Made by a program: the position numbers and the translations under genes
Notes under the pieces: model-generated
Database searches by the model: none
What the model was told of the DNA's origin: nothing
Seen by the model: only the letters and a program-made list of their open reading frames with translations
Assembly: GCA_963666765.1 (NCBI GenBank)
Contig: OY762933.1
Coordinates: forward strand, 1,922,001-1,986,000
Length of the DNA: 64,000 bases
Source of the DNA: Foliamicus sp963666765
Lineage (GTDB): Bacteria > Pseudomonadota > Gammaproteobacteria > Steroidobacterales > Foliamicaceae
Reading direction: 5' to 3'
Shown here: positions 10,258 to 18,252 of the stretch, piece by piece
How the letters are laid out: the number at the start of each line of letters is the position of its first letter
How positions within the stretch are numbered: position 1 is the first letter of the stretch

Positions 10258-10662
10258 CTATCGCGCGGCGGGGGCGGCAGGCGGAGCGCCTTCGCCCAGC
10301 ACGGCCGGCAGCAAGCCGGCCCAGTAGCCGAGAAGCGTTGCAACAAATCCGGCGAGCAGAGCCGGGAAGGACAGGTCGAATGCGACGATGCAGATGGCGA
10401 AACCCACTGCGCAGACAGCCAGTTTCGCCGCTTCGCCGACCAGCACCAGGGCGAGCATCCGTCCCGGAGTGGTCCCGCTGCGCACCCGCAGCAGCCCGGC
10501 AACCATGAACAGGCTGCCCAAAAGTCCGATGAATGCCCCGGCGAAGGTGGCTACGCCTGCCGCGCGGCCGAATACCGGCCAGGCCGCGGCGCCCGCAAGG
10601 GCCCCGGCCGCTGCCTGCACCAATACCAGACGCATGGCCGACTTTCGCATGGATTCAAACAT
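10258..10662 (-). CDS. atpI: ATP synthase assembly protein I
   Basis: AtpI is a small membrane protein that helps assemble the c-ring. The 134-residue product from ATG 10662 (MFESMRKSAM) has four hydrophobic segments: LVLVQAAAGALAGAAAWPVFG, VATFAGAFIGLLGSLFMVAGLL, LALVLVGEAAKLAVCAVGFAICIVAF and ALLAGFVATLLGYWAGLLPAVL. The frame stays open to 11226, but that extension lies antisense to the M48 peptidase gene and has no membrane-protein character. The Shine-Dalgarno AGGTGG lies eight bases upstream, inside the 3' arm of a stable hairpin. Confidence 0.88.
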   Translation of the reverse strand: MFESMRKSAMRLVLVQAAAGALAGAAAWPVFGRAAGVATFAGAFIGLLGSLFMVAGLLRVRSGTTPGRMLALVLVGEAAKLAVCAVGFAICIVAFDLSFPALLAGFVATLLGYWAGLLPAVLGEGAPPAAPAAR

Positions 10663-10697
10663 AAAAACGCCACCTGCCCTCGCTGGGCTCGGGTGGC
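10663..10697 (-). promoter_or_regulatory. Leader hairpin with T-run covering the atpI ribosome site
   Basis: On the transcribed strand a GCCACC/GGTGGC stem with an inner GCCC/GGGC stem is followed by GTTTTT and then directly by the atpI ATG. The 3' arm is also the Shine-Dalgarno (AGGTGG). The shape fits an intrinsic terminator or a ribosome-site-masking hairpin. A -10-like TACAAT (minus strand, 10736-10741) lies about 40 bp upstream, so the hairpin would be in the operon leader. Confidence 0.5.
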
Positions 10698-10794
10698 ACG
10701 CGCCGGCCATGCCGGATAGCCTTCGTTGAGCCCCAATTGTACCCGACACGTGGTATTTTTTCCGTCCCGGGCGGCAGTCCGGCAGCAATACCCG

Positions 10795-11640
10795 ATGACC
10801 GAGTACCGCCACGAAATCAGCAGCGAGGAATCGTCGCGCATCAGGCGATTCCTTTACGTGGTGGCGGGAGGAACCGTGGCCGTGGCTCTGGTGCTGCTGG
10901 TCGCCTTTCTTACCGCCGAGCGCTGGCTGCTTTTCATCAGTCACGACAGTGAGCGGCGTTTCGTCGATCGGTACGTCGCGCTGGCCAAAGACCACCTGCT
11001 CAAGCCCAGCGACCCCGTGCTGCAGCGCTATGTCGAGGACCTGGCGCAGCAGCTTGCGGCACACATGCGCCCGCCCGAGGACCTCAGCATTCGGGTGCAC
11101 GTGGTCAAGGGACCGCCGAACGCCGTTGCAACGCTGGGCGGGCACATTTTCGTGCTCGAAGGCCTGCTGCACACGCTCAGCAGCGAAAACAGCCTGGCCA
11201 TGGTGCTGGCCCACGAACTGGCTCACTGCGTTAACCGGGACCCGCTGCGCAGCGCCGGAAGGGGCGTGCTGCTGGAGATTGCGTTTTCCTCAGCCAGGGG
11301 CGGCAACCTGGCGGGCAATCAGTTGCTGTTGACGCGTTACAGCAGGGAACAGGAGCGGGCCGCGGATCAGGAAGCGCTTGCCGCCCTGAATGCCCGGTAC
11401 GGCCATATCGGCGGCGCGACACGCCTGTTCGAGGTGCTGCGCGCCACGGAGCGCGATTCCGCCGCGAGGGGCATGGGCAGGCCGCCGGAACTGCTGTCAA
11501 CGCATCCCGCCATCGACGAGCGAATCGAGGCGATCCGGTCTTCGGCTCGGGCGAACGGGTGGCAGGCCCTGCCGACGCGGCCGTACCCGGACGACGTGAA
11601 GGCCGCGCTGGGGTCTGTTGAACCTAGTGCGAGACCTTGA
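10795..11640 (+). CDS. M48-family metallopeptidase, membrane-anchored
   Basis: Zinc endopeptidase of the M48 (Oma1/BepA-like) family. From ATG 10795 it is 281 residues: one membrane helix at about 19-40, then the peptidase domain with HELAH (His140, Glu141, His144) and the third ligand region SREQERAADQEALA. The C-terminal STHPAIDERIEAIR matches M48 proteins. It probably acts in the periplasm, anchored to the inner membrane, in protein quality control; this is inferred from the family. An upstream in-frame start at 10726 would add a region without a signal. Its 3' end overlaps the convergent TM2 gene by 17 bp. Confidence 0.85.
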   Translation: MTEYRHEISSEESSRIRRFLYVVAGGTVAVALVLLVAFLTAERWLLFISHDSERRFVDRYVALAKDHLLKPSDPVLQRYVEDLAQQLAAHMRPPEDLSIRVHVVKGPPNAVATLGGHIFVLEGLLHTLSSENSLAMVLAHELAHCVNRDPLRSAGRGVLLEIAFSSARGGNLAGNQLLLTRYSREQERAADQEALAALNARYGHIGGATRLFEVLRATERDSAARGMGRPPELLSTHPAIDERIEAIRSSARANGWQALPTRPYPDDVKAALGSVEPSARP

Positions 11641-11896
11641 CCGGCAAGCCCTGCTTGTCGGTGAACGCGCCCACGGCGATCATGATGATGTCCACAAGGG
11701 TCCAGATGCCCAGACCGCCCAAGGTGACAATCATGAGGATTCCCGTGCCGATCTTGCCCACGTAGAACCGGTGCACCCCAAGACCGCCGAGCAGGATGGC
11801 GAGCAGCAGGGCAGGCACAAAACCTTTCTCGCTGACTGCGGCCTGCACGGTGGCGCCGGCGGCGCCGCCGGCGCTGTCCTGATTCAGGTCATTCAT
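11624..11896 (-). CDS. TM2-domain small membrane protein
   Basis: A 90-residue protein from ATG 11896 (MNDLNQDSAG). It has an Ala/Gly-rich soluble N-terminus followed by a TM2 domain: helix FVPALLLAILLGGLGVHRFYVGK, then IGTGILMIVTLGGLGIWTLVDIIMIAVGAFTD. The G-x-HRFYVG turn and the W-x-x-VDxIxI segment define the TM2 family, whose molecular role is unknown. It is the second of two tandem TM2-type genes; the upstream one ends two bases before this start, so they are probably co-transcribed. Confidence 0.85.
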   Translation of the reverse strand: MNDLNQDSAGGAAGATVQAAVSEKGFVPALLLAILLGGLGVHRFYVGKIGTGILMIVTLGGLGIWTLVDIIMIAVGAFTDKQGLPVKVSH

Positions 11897-11898
11897 TC

Positions 11899-12204
11899 TT
11901 ATGCTCCCACTGCGAGTTTCTGTCCCGGATAGCAGACCCGCTTGCCGTGGCCGTCGTTGAACGACCCGGTAAGCAACATGATCGTAACGATCAGGGTATG
12001 CAACGCATCCACCGCGCCCATCAGCACGGCCCATAACCACTGCCCGGTGAATAGCAGGTACAGGGTTGCTATGAACAGGGCGAAGTCGAGGATCGCCTCG
12101 GCCCAACGTTCCAGATAGAAATGCTGGATTCCCACCACGCCGAAAATGGCCGAGAGGCAGACGGCGATTGCATAGCTCTTGTTGGAAACCTGCGGATGAC
12201 TCAA
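11899..12204 (-). CDS. TM2-like small membrane protein
   Basis: A 101-residue protein starting at TTG 12204, chosen because a GAGGTG ribosome site lies six bases upstream; longer in-frame starts lack one. The sequence KSYAIAVCLSAIFGVVGIQHFYLERWAEAILDFALF follows the TM2 pattern (G-x-QHFYLxxW), with two or three further hydrophobic stretches (ATLYLLFTGQWLWAVLMGAVDALHTLIVTIMLLTG). Function unknown. Paired with the downstream TM2 gene, it may form a small membrane complex (inference). Confidence 0.75.
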   Translation of the reverse strand: MSHPQVSNKSYAIAVCLSAIFGVVGIQHFYLERWAEAILDFALFIATLYLLFTGQWLWAVLMGAVDALHTLIVTIMLLTGSFNDGHGKRVCYPGQKLAVGA

Positions 12205-12330
12205 TCTCTTCACCTCTATCCGGCATACAAATCGTGCTTTGGCAAAGCTATCGGAAAAAATAAGAACGCGCAAGCCGTTTCACGGCCGTTTCAACAGCCG
12301 CGACCGGGTGGGAGGTTGTCCTGACCCCCA

Positions 12331-12349
12331 GGAAGGCGAGACGCCTTCC
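12331..12349. repeat. GGCG-N3-CGCC hairpin downstream of hemY
   Basis: Perfect 8-bp stem GGAAGGCG-AGA-CGCCTTCC, 33 bp beyond the hemY stop in its direction of transcription. It may act as a terminator, but no T-run follows. It belongs to the recurring hairpin family described in the findings. Confidence 0.6.
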
Positions 12350-12381
12350 CTCCCGGGGCAGACACCCTCCCGGGCGCAGGG

Positions 12382-13536
12382 CTAGCCTAAGCGCAGGCCC
12401 CTGCGGTAGGCGTCGTCCGCGGCCTCTTTCTCGTCCAGCTCGTCAAGCATTCCGGCCAGCTCCAGCCAGCCGACGCGAGACTCCTCAAGCCCGAGCGATG
12501 TCTCGAGATAGGAGCGCGCCTTGCCCCACAGCTTCGCCTTGCGGCACAGGCGCCCCAGCGCCAGCAGCAGGGCGCCGTCTTCGGGGTTCTCCGCCAGCCA
12601 GCTTTCCGCATGCCGGATGGCCGCCGGAATGTCCCGAAGCTCGAGTTCTCCGTACGCCGCGGCCAGTTCCGGGCTCCATTGCGCGCCGAGACGGCGGCGC
12701 AGGTCCTGCTCGGCCAGCTCGTGGGCGCCGCTTCGCATCAGCGCACGGGCATAAGCCAGGGCCAGGTTCTGGTTGGCTCGAAGATCGCGCGGAATCTCTC
12801 CCCAGAGGCGCTGCACCCGGCGCGCATCAGCCGCTTCAGCCAGCAATCCGGCATAGGCCTTGACGGTCCAGAGGGCCGTGTCGCCGGCGTTCGTCTGCCC
12901 GTGTTTGCGCAGCGCCTTGAGCCGCCGGGCCGCCTCCGCCCATTCCTTCCGCTGCAATTGCAGCGGGATGAACAGACGCAGAGCCTGCAGATGACGCGGC
13001 TCACGTTCGAGTATCCCGGCGAGGTGATTCATGGCCGCGGCCTGCTCCCCGGCCTTGAGGTGCATTTCCGCTCGCTCCAGGGCGACCGCGTCACGCGCCT
13101 CCGGCTGGGCCTTTTCCGCCAGCGAGAACCAATGATCGCGGCGTTCGGCATCGCCCGAACCATGGGCGAGGCGGGCCGCCGCGAGGTACTGCAGCACAGG
13201 CGCCTGGCTGCGGCCCGCGGACCTGGCGAGCAGCCGCTCGGCGCGGGCCAGCCGACCGGCGGCCAGCGCGCTGAGGCCACGGGCCACGCGCCGGCCAGTC
13301 CGCCTCGCGCCCGCTTTCGCCGCACGTTCCGCAACCAGCCGCGGCGCCTGGCGGACCCTGCGTAATATGCCTGCCACCAGAAGAAGCAGCGCGAGCAGCA
13401 CGATGAGTATGGGAACGGTCATCTCCACCGCCCAACCCTGGAAGGAAACCAGCACGTAGCCTGCGTCCTCGGAAAGAAACTGCGCCGCTACCGCTACCAG
13501 CAGCAGCACGAGAACCACGATGAGACCGGCGCGCAT
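12382..13536 (-). CDS. hemY: HemY-like inner membrane TPR protein
   Basis: HemY of Gammaproteobacteria is a membrane-anchored tetratricopeptide protein linked to haem and tetrapyrrole metabolism; its exact function is unsettled. The 384-residue product has two N-terminal membrane helices (about 2-22 and 41-60) with the family's VLVSFQGWAVEMTVP linker, an Arg/Ala-rich stretch, then TPR helices. The start lies one base after the hemX stop, so the two are coupled. In E. coli the order is hemC-hemD-hemX-hemY; here hemC and hemD are absent. Confidence 0.85.
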   Translation of the reverse strand: MRAGLIVVLVLLLVAVAAQFLSEDAGYVLVSFQGWAVEMTVPILIVLLALLLLVAGILRRVRQAPRLVAERAAKAGARRTGRRVARGLSALAAGRLARAERLLARSAGRSQAPVLQYLAAARLAHGSGDAERRDHWFSLAEKAQPEARDAVALERAEMHLKAGEQAAAMNHLAGILEREPRHLQALRLFIPLQLQRKEWAEAARRLKALRKHGQTNAGDTALWTVKAYAGLLAEAADARRVQRLWGEIPRDLRANQNLALAYARALMRSGAHELAEQDLRRRLGAQWSPELAAAYGELELRDIPAAIRHAESWLAENPEDGALLLALGRLCRKAKLWGKARSYLETSLGLEESRVGWLELAGMLDELDEKEAADDAYRRGLRLG

Positions 13537-13537
13537 G

Positions 13538-14653
13538 TCAGTCGGCGCGAATGTTCCGCAAGCGCTGCAGCGAAGACGCGATGTCGGGCGCTTCCCGCCC
13601 CTGCGCCAGCTTCAGCAACTCGTCGATATCGGCCAGGGAGTCCGACACGTCCGGGTCGTCCTCCACGTAAAGTCGCGACAGGCGGCCCCGAGCCGCAACC
13701 AGGGCCGCGGAATAGGCCTGCAGGTCTCCCTGGACATAGGCCAGACGCGCCAGGTGCAATTCCGCAGCCAGCAGGCGCTGCAGCGTCTCCGTGCCGGTCT
13801 CGGTCAGGAGCGTGTCGACGCCGCCTTCCGTGCGGCGGACCGTGACGAGGGACCGCAATGCGCGCCGGATGCTGGCGAGCGCCCGCTCCCATCCCTCGTC
13901 CGGAAGTTCGTTCGCGTCGGGCGCCTCTCCGGCCGAGGGCCTGAGGTCCGGTTTGAGCCCCTCGACCCTGGAAAGAAGCGCACCCAGGCGAACCACCACG
14001 CCTTCGATGTCGCGGGCCGGCATCCTCTCCAGCGCCCGCGCCTGCTCCTGCAATTCCGCCCGCAGGGCGCCGTAGCGCGGATCGCCCACCTGGGCCAGCA
14101 ATTCCAGCGCCTCGCCAATGGCCAGCGCAGCGCCTTCATAGTCCCGCGCGAACCGGCTCTGGCGATCGGCCAACCCCAGCAGGCTGTCGGCGGTGTCCAG
14201 GCGCCAGCGCTGCTGCTGGCCGGCGGGCCGGCTTCCCAGGGCCTCCAGCGCCCGCTCGGACGCGGCCAGACGCACTTCCAGCGCGTCGCGCACGCGCTCC
14301 GCCGCAAACCGCGCCGCATCGGCGTCTGCCGCCTGCCGCGCCGCGTCCTCGTTGCGACGCCGCTCAAGCTCCTCGATCCTTTCCTCCAATTGGCTGATTG
14401 CCGCGGCTTCCGCTTCGAGTTGCGTTATGCGCGACGGCAGCCCGGCCAGATACTCGTACCAAAGCCACGCGCCCGCGGCGGCCACGATCAGCGGGATCAG
14501 CCACAACCACCAAAGTCGCCTTCGGGCGGATGGTTTCCCTTTTTCCGGGGGCTCGGCTTTTGCGGGAGGGCCGGTGGTGGACGCGGCCTTCTTCGCAGCC
14601 CCGGCCTTCGGCTTCGCCGCCTTGCCGGCGGAGTTGGGTTTTGCTCCCGCCAT
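13538..14653 (-). CDS. hemX: HemX-like protein (uroporphyrinogen III methyltransferase-related)
   Basis: A 371-residue membrane-anchored protein: a Lys/Ala/Pro-rich cytoplasmic N-terminus, one membrane helix (LWWLWLIPLIVAAAGAWLWYEY, about 47-68), a periplasmic coiled coil (ITQLEAEAAAISQLEERIEELERRR) and a helical C-terminal domain. This is the HemX layout; despite the old name it has no methyltransferase motifs. The ATG is preceded by a strong CGGAGG ribosome site. It heads a hemX-hemY unit and is divergent from ubiK. Confidence 0.85.
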   Translation of the reverse strand: MAGAKPNSAGKAAKPKAGAAKKAASTTGPPAKAEPPEKGKPSARRRLWWLWLIPLIVAAAGAWLWYEYLAGLPSRITQLEAEAAAISQLEERIEELERRRNEDAARQAADADAARFAAERVRDALEVRLAASERALEALGSRPAGQQQRWRLDTADSLLGLADRQSRFARDYEGAALAIGEALELLAQVGDPRYGALRAELQEQARALERMPARDIEGVVVRLGALLSRVEGLKPDLRPSAGEAPDANELPDEGWERALASIRRALRSLVTVRRTEGGVDTLLTETGTETLQRLLAAELHLARLAYVQGDLQAYSAALVAARGRLSRLYVEDDPDVSDSLADIDELLKLAQGREAPDIASSLQRLRNIRAD

Positions 14654-14765
14654 ACGGTCCTCCGATGCAATGCGGCTAGTCTATCAACTCGGGGCGGTAA
14701 TTCTCAGGCTATGCGGACAATTCATACTGGACAAACCGCAGGCTGATGACGCACCCTTACGGTCC

Positions 14766-15008
14766 ATGAACGACGAGTTTATTTCCGATCTGGCCCGTCG
14801 CCTGCGCAAACTGGTCCCGCCATCGGCGGAGGGAGCGGCCAGGGACCTGGAGACCAATTTCCGCGCCCTGCTGCAGTCCGCCCTGGGCAGGAGCGACTAC
14901 GTGACGTTCGAGGAATTCGAGGCGCAAAAGCGCGTGCTCGAACGCACCCGCAGCAAGGTCGAGTCCCTGGAGCGGACGCTGGCGGAAATGAAGTCCGGGG
15001 GAGACTGA
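14766..15008 (+). CDS. ubiK: Ubiquinone biosynthesis accessory factor UbiK
   Basis: UbiK (YqiC) is a small membrane-fusogenic protein that helps the Ubi complex make ubiquinone under aerobic conditions. The 80-residue product MNDEFISDLARRLRKLVPPS...LLQSALGRSDYVTFEEFEAQKRVLERTRSKVESLERTLAEM matches the family: an amphipathic N-terminal half and a C-terminal trimeric coiled coil. ATG 14766 is chosen by family length; the frame stays open upstream over hemX. comM follows 25 bp later. Confidence 0.88.
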   Translation: MNDEFISDLARRLRKLVPPSAEGAARDLETNFRALLQSALGRSDYVTFEEFEAQKRVLERTRSKVESLERTLAEMKSGGD

Positions 15009-15033
15009 GTTCGGCGGCGAGCCAGGGACGGCA

Positions 15034-16536
15034 TTGAATCCATCCACCATCCATACGAGCGCGCTCAGCGGCGTCGACGCCCCCAGCGTTACCGTGGAAG
15101 TGGGCATCACCAGCGGGTTGCCGGGCATCACCATCGTCGGCCTGCCCAGGAAAGAGGTGCGGGAAAGCGCCTCGCGGGTGCGTCACGCGCTGCGAAGCTC
15201 CGGGTACACGATGCCGGCGAGCAGCATTACGGTAAACCTGGCGCCCGTGGAATTGCCCAAAAGCGGCGGACGCTATGACATGCCCATTGCACTGGGGGTC
15301 CTGGCGGCCAGCGGGCAAATCGATCCGGCCGTACTGGCGGGGGCCGAATTCCTCGGGGAGCTGGCGCTGACCGGCGCGCTGCGGCCCGTCCCGGGCGTCC
15401 TGCCGTCGGTGCTCGCCGCCTTCCGGCGCGGCAGGACGCTGTTCATTCCCGGAGCCAACGCGCCGGAGGCGGGGCTGGCGAAGGCGGGGCGCGCGGTAGC
15501 GGTGGCCAACCTCGAGGAGCTTGTAGCCAGACTGTACGCGAACGGCGAGCCCGAGTACGTCGCCTACAGCGGCGGCGATGTACCGCCGGCCGCATACTCC
15601 GACCTGAATGAAGTGATCGGAATGACGCAGGCCAAGCGGGCCATGGAAATTGCCGCGGCCGGGGGCCATAACCTGCTGTTGAGCGGACCTCCGGGCGCCG
15701 GCAAGAGCATGCTGGCGAAGCGTTTCCCCGGCCTCCTGCCGCCGATGAGCGAGAAAGAGGCGCTGGAAACCGCGGCCCTGCATTCGCTCAAGGGCATCGC
15801 GCCGGAGGAAAGCTGGCGGCGGCGGCCCTTCCGCAGTCCCCATCACACCTGCTCCAACGCGGCGCTCGCCGGGGGCGGCGCACGGCCCACTCCCGGCGAG
15901 ATCTCCCTCGCCCACAACGGCGTCCTGTTCCTCGACGAACTGCCGCAATTCCGCCGCGACGTCCTCGAAGCCCTCAGGGAACCGCTGGAAACCCGCAATA
16001 TCGTGGTATCCAGGGCCAGCTACACGGTCACCTTTCCGGCGCGCTTCCAGTTGCTGGCGGCAATGAACCCCTGCCCCTGCGGCTTCGTCGGCGACCCGCA
16101 GCGCGAGTGCCGCTGCACGCCGGAGGCGGTGCGGCGCTACCAGGGACGCATATCCGGACCGTTCCTTGACCGCATTGATTTGAGGGTGCAGGTGTGCCGG
16201 CCGGCCCGGCCCATCATTGCCAACGGTCCCTGCGGCGGATTCTCAAGCGCCCAGGTCCGGACGCGGGCCCTGGAAGCCCGGGAAATACAGATGGACCGAA
16301 GCGGGAAATGCAATGCCGAACTGGAGAATGCCGAACTGCGGGGCCACTGCCACCCGCGGCAGGCTGGACACGCTCTGCTGGAGCGCGCGGCCCGGAAATT
16401 CGCGCTCTCGCCGCGCGCCTGCGCACGAATCCTCAAGGTGGCCCGCACGATCGCGGACCTTGAAGCGGCTGGCCGCGTTGAAGAAGCGCACATCGCCGAA
16501 GCACTGGCGCTGCGCGGCCGTGAACCGGGCGAGTGA
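15034..16536 (+). CDS. comM: ComM/YifB-family AAA+ helicase (Mg chelatase-like)
   Basis: ComM is a hexameric AAA+ helicase that promotes branch migration during natural transformation in competent bacteria; the family also occurs in non-competent ones. The 500-residue product has the N-terminal subdomain (VTVEVGITSGLPGITIVGLPRKEVRESASRVRHAL), Walker A SGPPGAGKSMLAKRF, the Walker B-like GVLFLDELPQF, and the CPCGFVGDPQRECRCTP zinc-like cysteine cluster. The start is TTG at 15034, with AGGGA upstream; it aligns with the usual family N-terminus, whereas internal ATGs would remove conserved residues. Confidence 0.92.
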   Translation: MNPSTIHTSALSGVDAPSVTVEVGITSGLPGITIVGLPRKEVRESASRVRHALRSSGYTMPASSITVNLAPVELPKSGGRYDMPIALGVLAASGQIDPAVLAGAEFLGELALTGALRPVPGVLPSVLAAFRRGRTLFIPGANAPEAGLAKAGRAVAVANLEELVARLYANGEPEYVAYSGGDVPPAAYSDLNEVIGMTQAKRAMEIAAAGGHNLLLSGPPGAGKSMLAKRFPGLLPPMSEKEALETAALHSLKGIAPEESWRRRPFRSPHHTCSNAALAGGGARPTPGEISLAHNGVLFLDELPQFRRDVLEALREPLETRNIVVSRASYTVTFPARFQLLAAMNPCPCGFVGDPQRECRCTPEAVRRYQGRISGPFLDRIDLRVQVCRPARPIIANGPCGGFSSAQVRTRALEAREIQMDRSGKCNAELENAELRGHCHPRQAGHALLERAARKFALSPRACARILKVARTIADLEAAGRVEEAHIAEALALRGREPGE

Positions 16537-16567
16537 GTGCCGTTGAGTGGAACCGCCGGCGCCCCCG

Positions 16568-16605
16568 TTGACGCTCCGAGAGTAATGTGTATTATCCATA
16601 CACAT
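16568..16605 (+). promoter_or_regulatory. Promoter and operator of the antitoxin-PIN toxin pair
   Basis: A -35 TTGACG (16568-16573) and -10 TATTAT (16590-16595) are separated by 16 bases. The perfect inverted repeat ATGTGTAT-N5-ATACACAT (16585-16605) covers the -10. This is the layout expected for autorepression by a ribbon-helix-helix antitoxin; the binding itself is inferred. Confidence 0.72.
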
Positions 16606-16616
16606 CTACATCTTAT

Positions 16617-16907
16617 ATGAGTGTTTCTGAAATGGCTCGCGTTCAACTGATCATGCCCGACAAGGACCGTGACCGTTTCGTTCACCAGGCCCGTAGCGAA
16701 GGCATGACCTTGAGCGCCTGGCTCAGAGCGGCAGCGCATCAGCGGCTGGGACTTCAGCAGGAATCCCGCCCCTTTCAGACTGCGGGGGACCTGCGTGATT
16801 TCTTTCGCCAATGTGACGAACTGGAAGGACCGCCAACGGAACCGGACTGGGAGCAACACTTGCAACTGATCGGGCAGTCCCGCGGGCGCGGCTCGTCCGG
16901 AACGTGA
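16617..16907 (+). CDS. Ribbon-helix-helix-like antitoxin of a PIN toxin pair
   Basis: A 96-residue protein from ATG 16617. The sequence MARVQLIMPDKDRDRFVHQARSEGMTLSAWLRAAAHQRLG reads as a ribbon-helix-helix DNA-binding domain (beta strand, two helices); the C-terminal tail (residues 50-96, DLRDFFRQCDELEGPP) would wrap the toxin. A GTG at 16587 and an ATG at 16632 are alternative starts; 16587 lies inside the operator and is unlikely. The stop overlaps the toxin start by four bases (GTGA), the usual antitoxin-toxin coupling. Confidence 0.75.
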   Translation: MSVSEMARVQLIMPDKDRDRFVHQARSEGMTLSAWLRAAAHQRLGLQQESRPFQTAGDLRDFFRQCDELEGPPTEPDWEQHLQLIGQSRGRGSSGT

Positions 16908-17284
16908 TTTTCGTTGACACCAATGTCTTCATGTACGTCGTCGGTCGGCCCCATCCACTTCGCGAGAACGCCCGGCAGTTCTTCGATGACGCCTTGCGTA
17001 ACCGGTACCGTCTATGCACGTCGGCGGAAGTGGTGCAGGAAATGTTGCATTACTACCTTCCGGCGGGCCGAATGCACACTCTGGACGCTGCCCTGTCCCT
17101 GATCGTAAGGACGCGAACCGAGGTGTGGCCGCTGGAACTGGGAGATGTCACGCTCGCGCGGCAATTGCAGGAGCAGTTGCCCGCATTGACGGCTCGAGAT
17201 CTGTGTCATCTCGCGTGCTGCCGCAGGCGCGGCGTGCGCGAACTCAAGACATTCGATCAGGCGCTGGGCGGCGTTCGCGTCTAG
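16904..17284 (+). CDS. vapC: PIN-domain toxin (VapC family)
   Basis: VapC toxins are PIN-fold endoribonucleases. The 126-residue product starts MIFVDTNVFMYVVG (first acidic residue Asp5) and contains the central SAEVVQEMLHYYLPAG acidic glutamate and LTARDLCHLACCRRRGVRELKTFDQAL, the C-terminal acidic cluster of the metal site. GTG start, overlapping the antitoxin stop. The RNA target cannot be read from sequence. Confidence 0.82.
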   Translation: MIFVDTNVFMYVVGRPHPLRENARQFFDDALRNRYRLCTSAEVVQEMLHYYLPAGRMHTLDAALSLIVRTRTEVWPLELGDVTLARQLQEQLPALTARDLCHLACCRRRGVRELKTFDQALGGVRV

Positions 17285-17287
17285 CGT

Positions 17288-17497
17288 CTAGCGCGGGAGG
17301 ATGCCGTGGGGCTCGATCAGGCCCAGCCGCCAGAACAGCAGTATCAGCAGGAAGAGGGTCGCGGACAGGGCCACGCGCCAGGCCAGCGAACGCACCATAC
17401 GGGTGGAATCGCCCCTGGCGGAGACCATGTGATACAAACCCGAGCCCAGGCTGGCGATAATAGCCAGCAACAGCACGATAATGAGTGCTCGAATCAT
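17288..17497 (-). CDS. DUF2909 twin-transmembrane protein
   Basis: A 69-residue protein with two membrane helices (IRALIIVLLLAIIASLGSGLYHMV and WRVALSATLFLLILLFWRLGLI), matching the small DUF2909 proteins normally found beside SURF1 in proteobacterial cytochrome c oxidase clusters. Its exact role is unknown; a link to oxidase assembly is inferred from that habitual neighbourhood. Here it is divergent from SURF1, 32 bp apart. Confidence 0.75.
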   Translation of the reverse strand: MIRALIIVLLLAIIASLGSGLYHMVSARGDSTRMVRSLAWRVALSATLFLLILLFWRLGLIEPHGILPR

Positions 17498-17529
17498 TAT
17501 TTCAAGTTTGGCGCCCCGCGCGAAACCGC

Positions 17530-18252
17530 ATGATAACTCCGCCCGCCAACAAAGCCTCCGCCGTTCGCAAGCTGCTGCTTATGCTGCTGGGCCTGCTTGT
17601 GTTCGGCTCGCTCGGCACCTGGCAACTGAACCGTTCCGGCGAGAGGCGCGCCGAACTGGAGGCCTTCGCAAGCGCCCGGACCGGAATGCCGGTCATCGGG
17701 CTTGAGGCCGTTCCCGTTGCGGGAAACAACCGGAAGGTGCGGCTGACGGGACGCTATGAGGCGCAAAGGCAGGTGCTGCTGGACAGCATGACCCACGAAG
17801 GCATGCGGGGCTATCACGTTTTGACGCCGCTGCGCACCGAAGCGGGCATGGTGCTGGTGAATCGCGGATTCGTTGCCGGATCCGCCGACCGCTCGCAACT
17901 TCCGGATCTGACGGTAGGAGAGGAGCAGCGCCAGGTAACGGGAATGGCGGCCCCGTACTTTCGGCGCGGCCTGCGCCTGCAGGACGCGGCCGCGGACGCT
18001 TCCTGGCCACGCCGGCTCGTCTATCCGACCGCCGGGGAACTTCGCGAATTGCTTGACGAGAGGCTGCCGGATTTCCAGCTCCTGCTGGACAGTTCCGAAC
18101 CGGACGGCTATGTGCGGGGCTGGCGCCCCTACGGCATGACGCCGGAGCGGCACCTGGCTTACGCCGTGCAGTGGTACGGCCTGGCGGCGGCGGCAGTAGG
18201 AATCTGGCTGGCGGTAACCTTCAAGCGCAGGAGAAAACAGAATGCGGATTAA
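17530..18252 (+). CDS. SURF1-family cytochrome oxidase assembly protein
   Basis: SURF1 proteins help insert haem a into subunit I of cytochrome c oxidase. The 240-residue product has the two-helix architecture: an N-terminal helix (KLLLMLLGLLVFGSLGTWQLNRSGER) with the family's G-x-WQ-x-x-R signature, a periplasmic domain with VLVNRGFVAG, and a C-terminal helix after HLAYAVQWYGLAAAAVGIWLAVTF. ATG 17530 is chosen over an upstream frame start at 17485. It overlaps the next gene by 11 bp. Confidence 0.88.
   Translation: MITPPANKASAVRKLLLMLLGLLVFGSLGTWQLNRSGERRAELEAFASARTGMPVIGLEAVPVAGNNRKVRLTGRYEAQRQVLLDSMTHEGMRGYHVLTPLRTEAGMVLVNRGFVAGSADRSQLPDLTVGEEQRQVTGMAAPYFRRGLRLQDAAADASWPRRLVYPTAGELRELLDERLPDFQLLLDSSEPDGYVRGWRPYGMTPERHLAYAVQWYGLAAAAVGIWLAVTFKRRRKQNAD

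Noticed and set aside
10663..11226. N-terminal extension of atpI to 322 residues
   Set aside because: It would run antisense to the M48 peptidase gene and is not hydrophobic; the family length is about 130.
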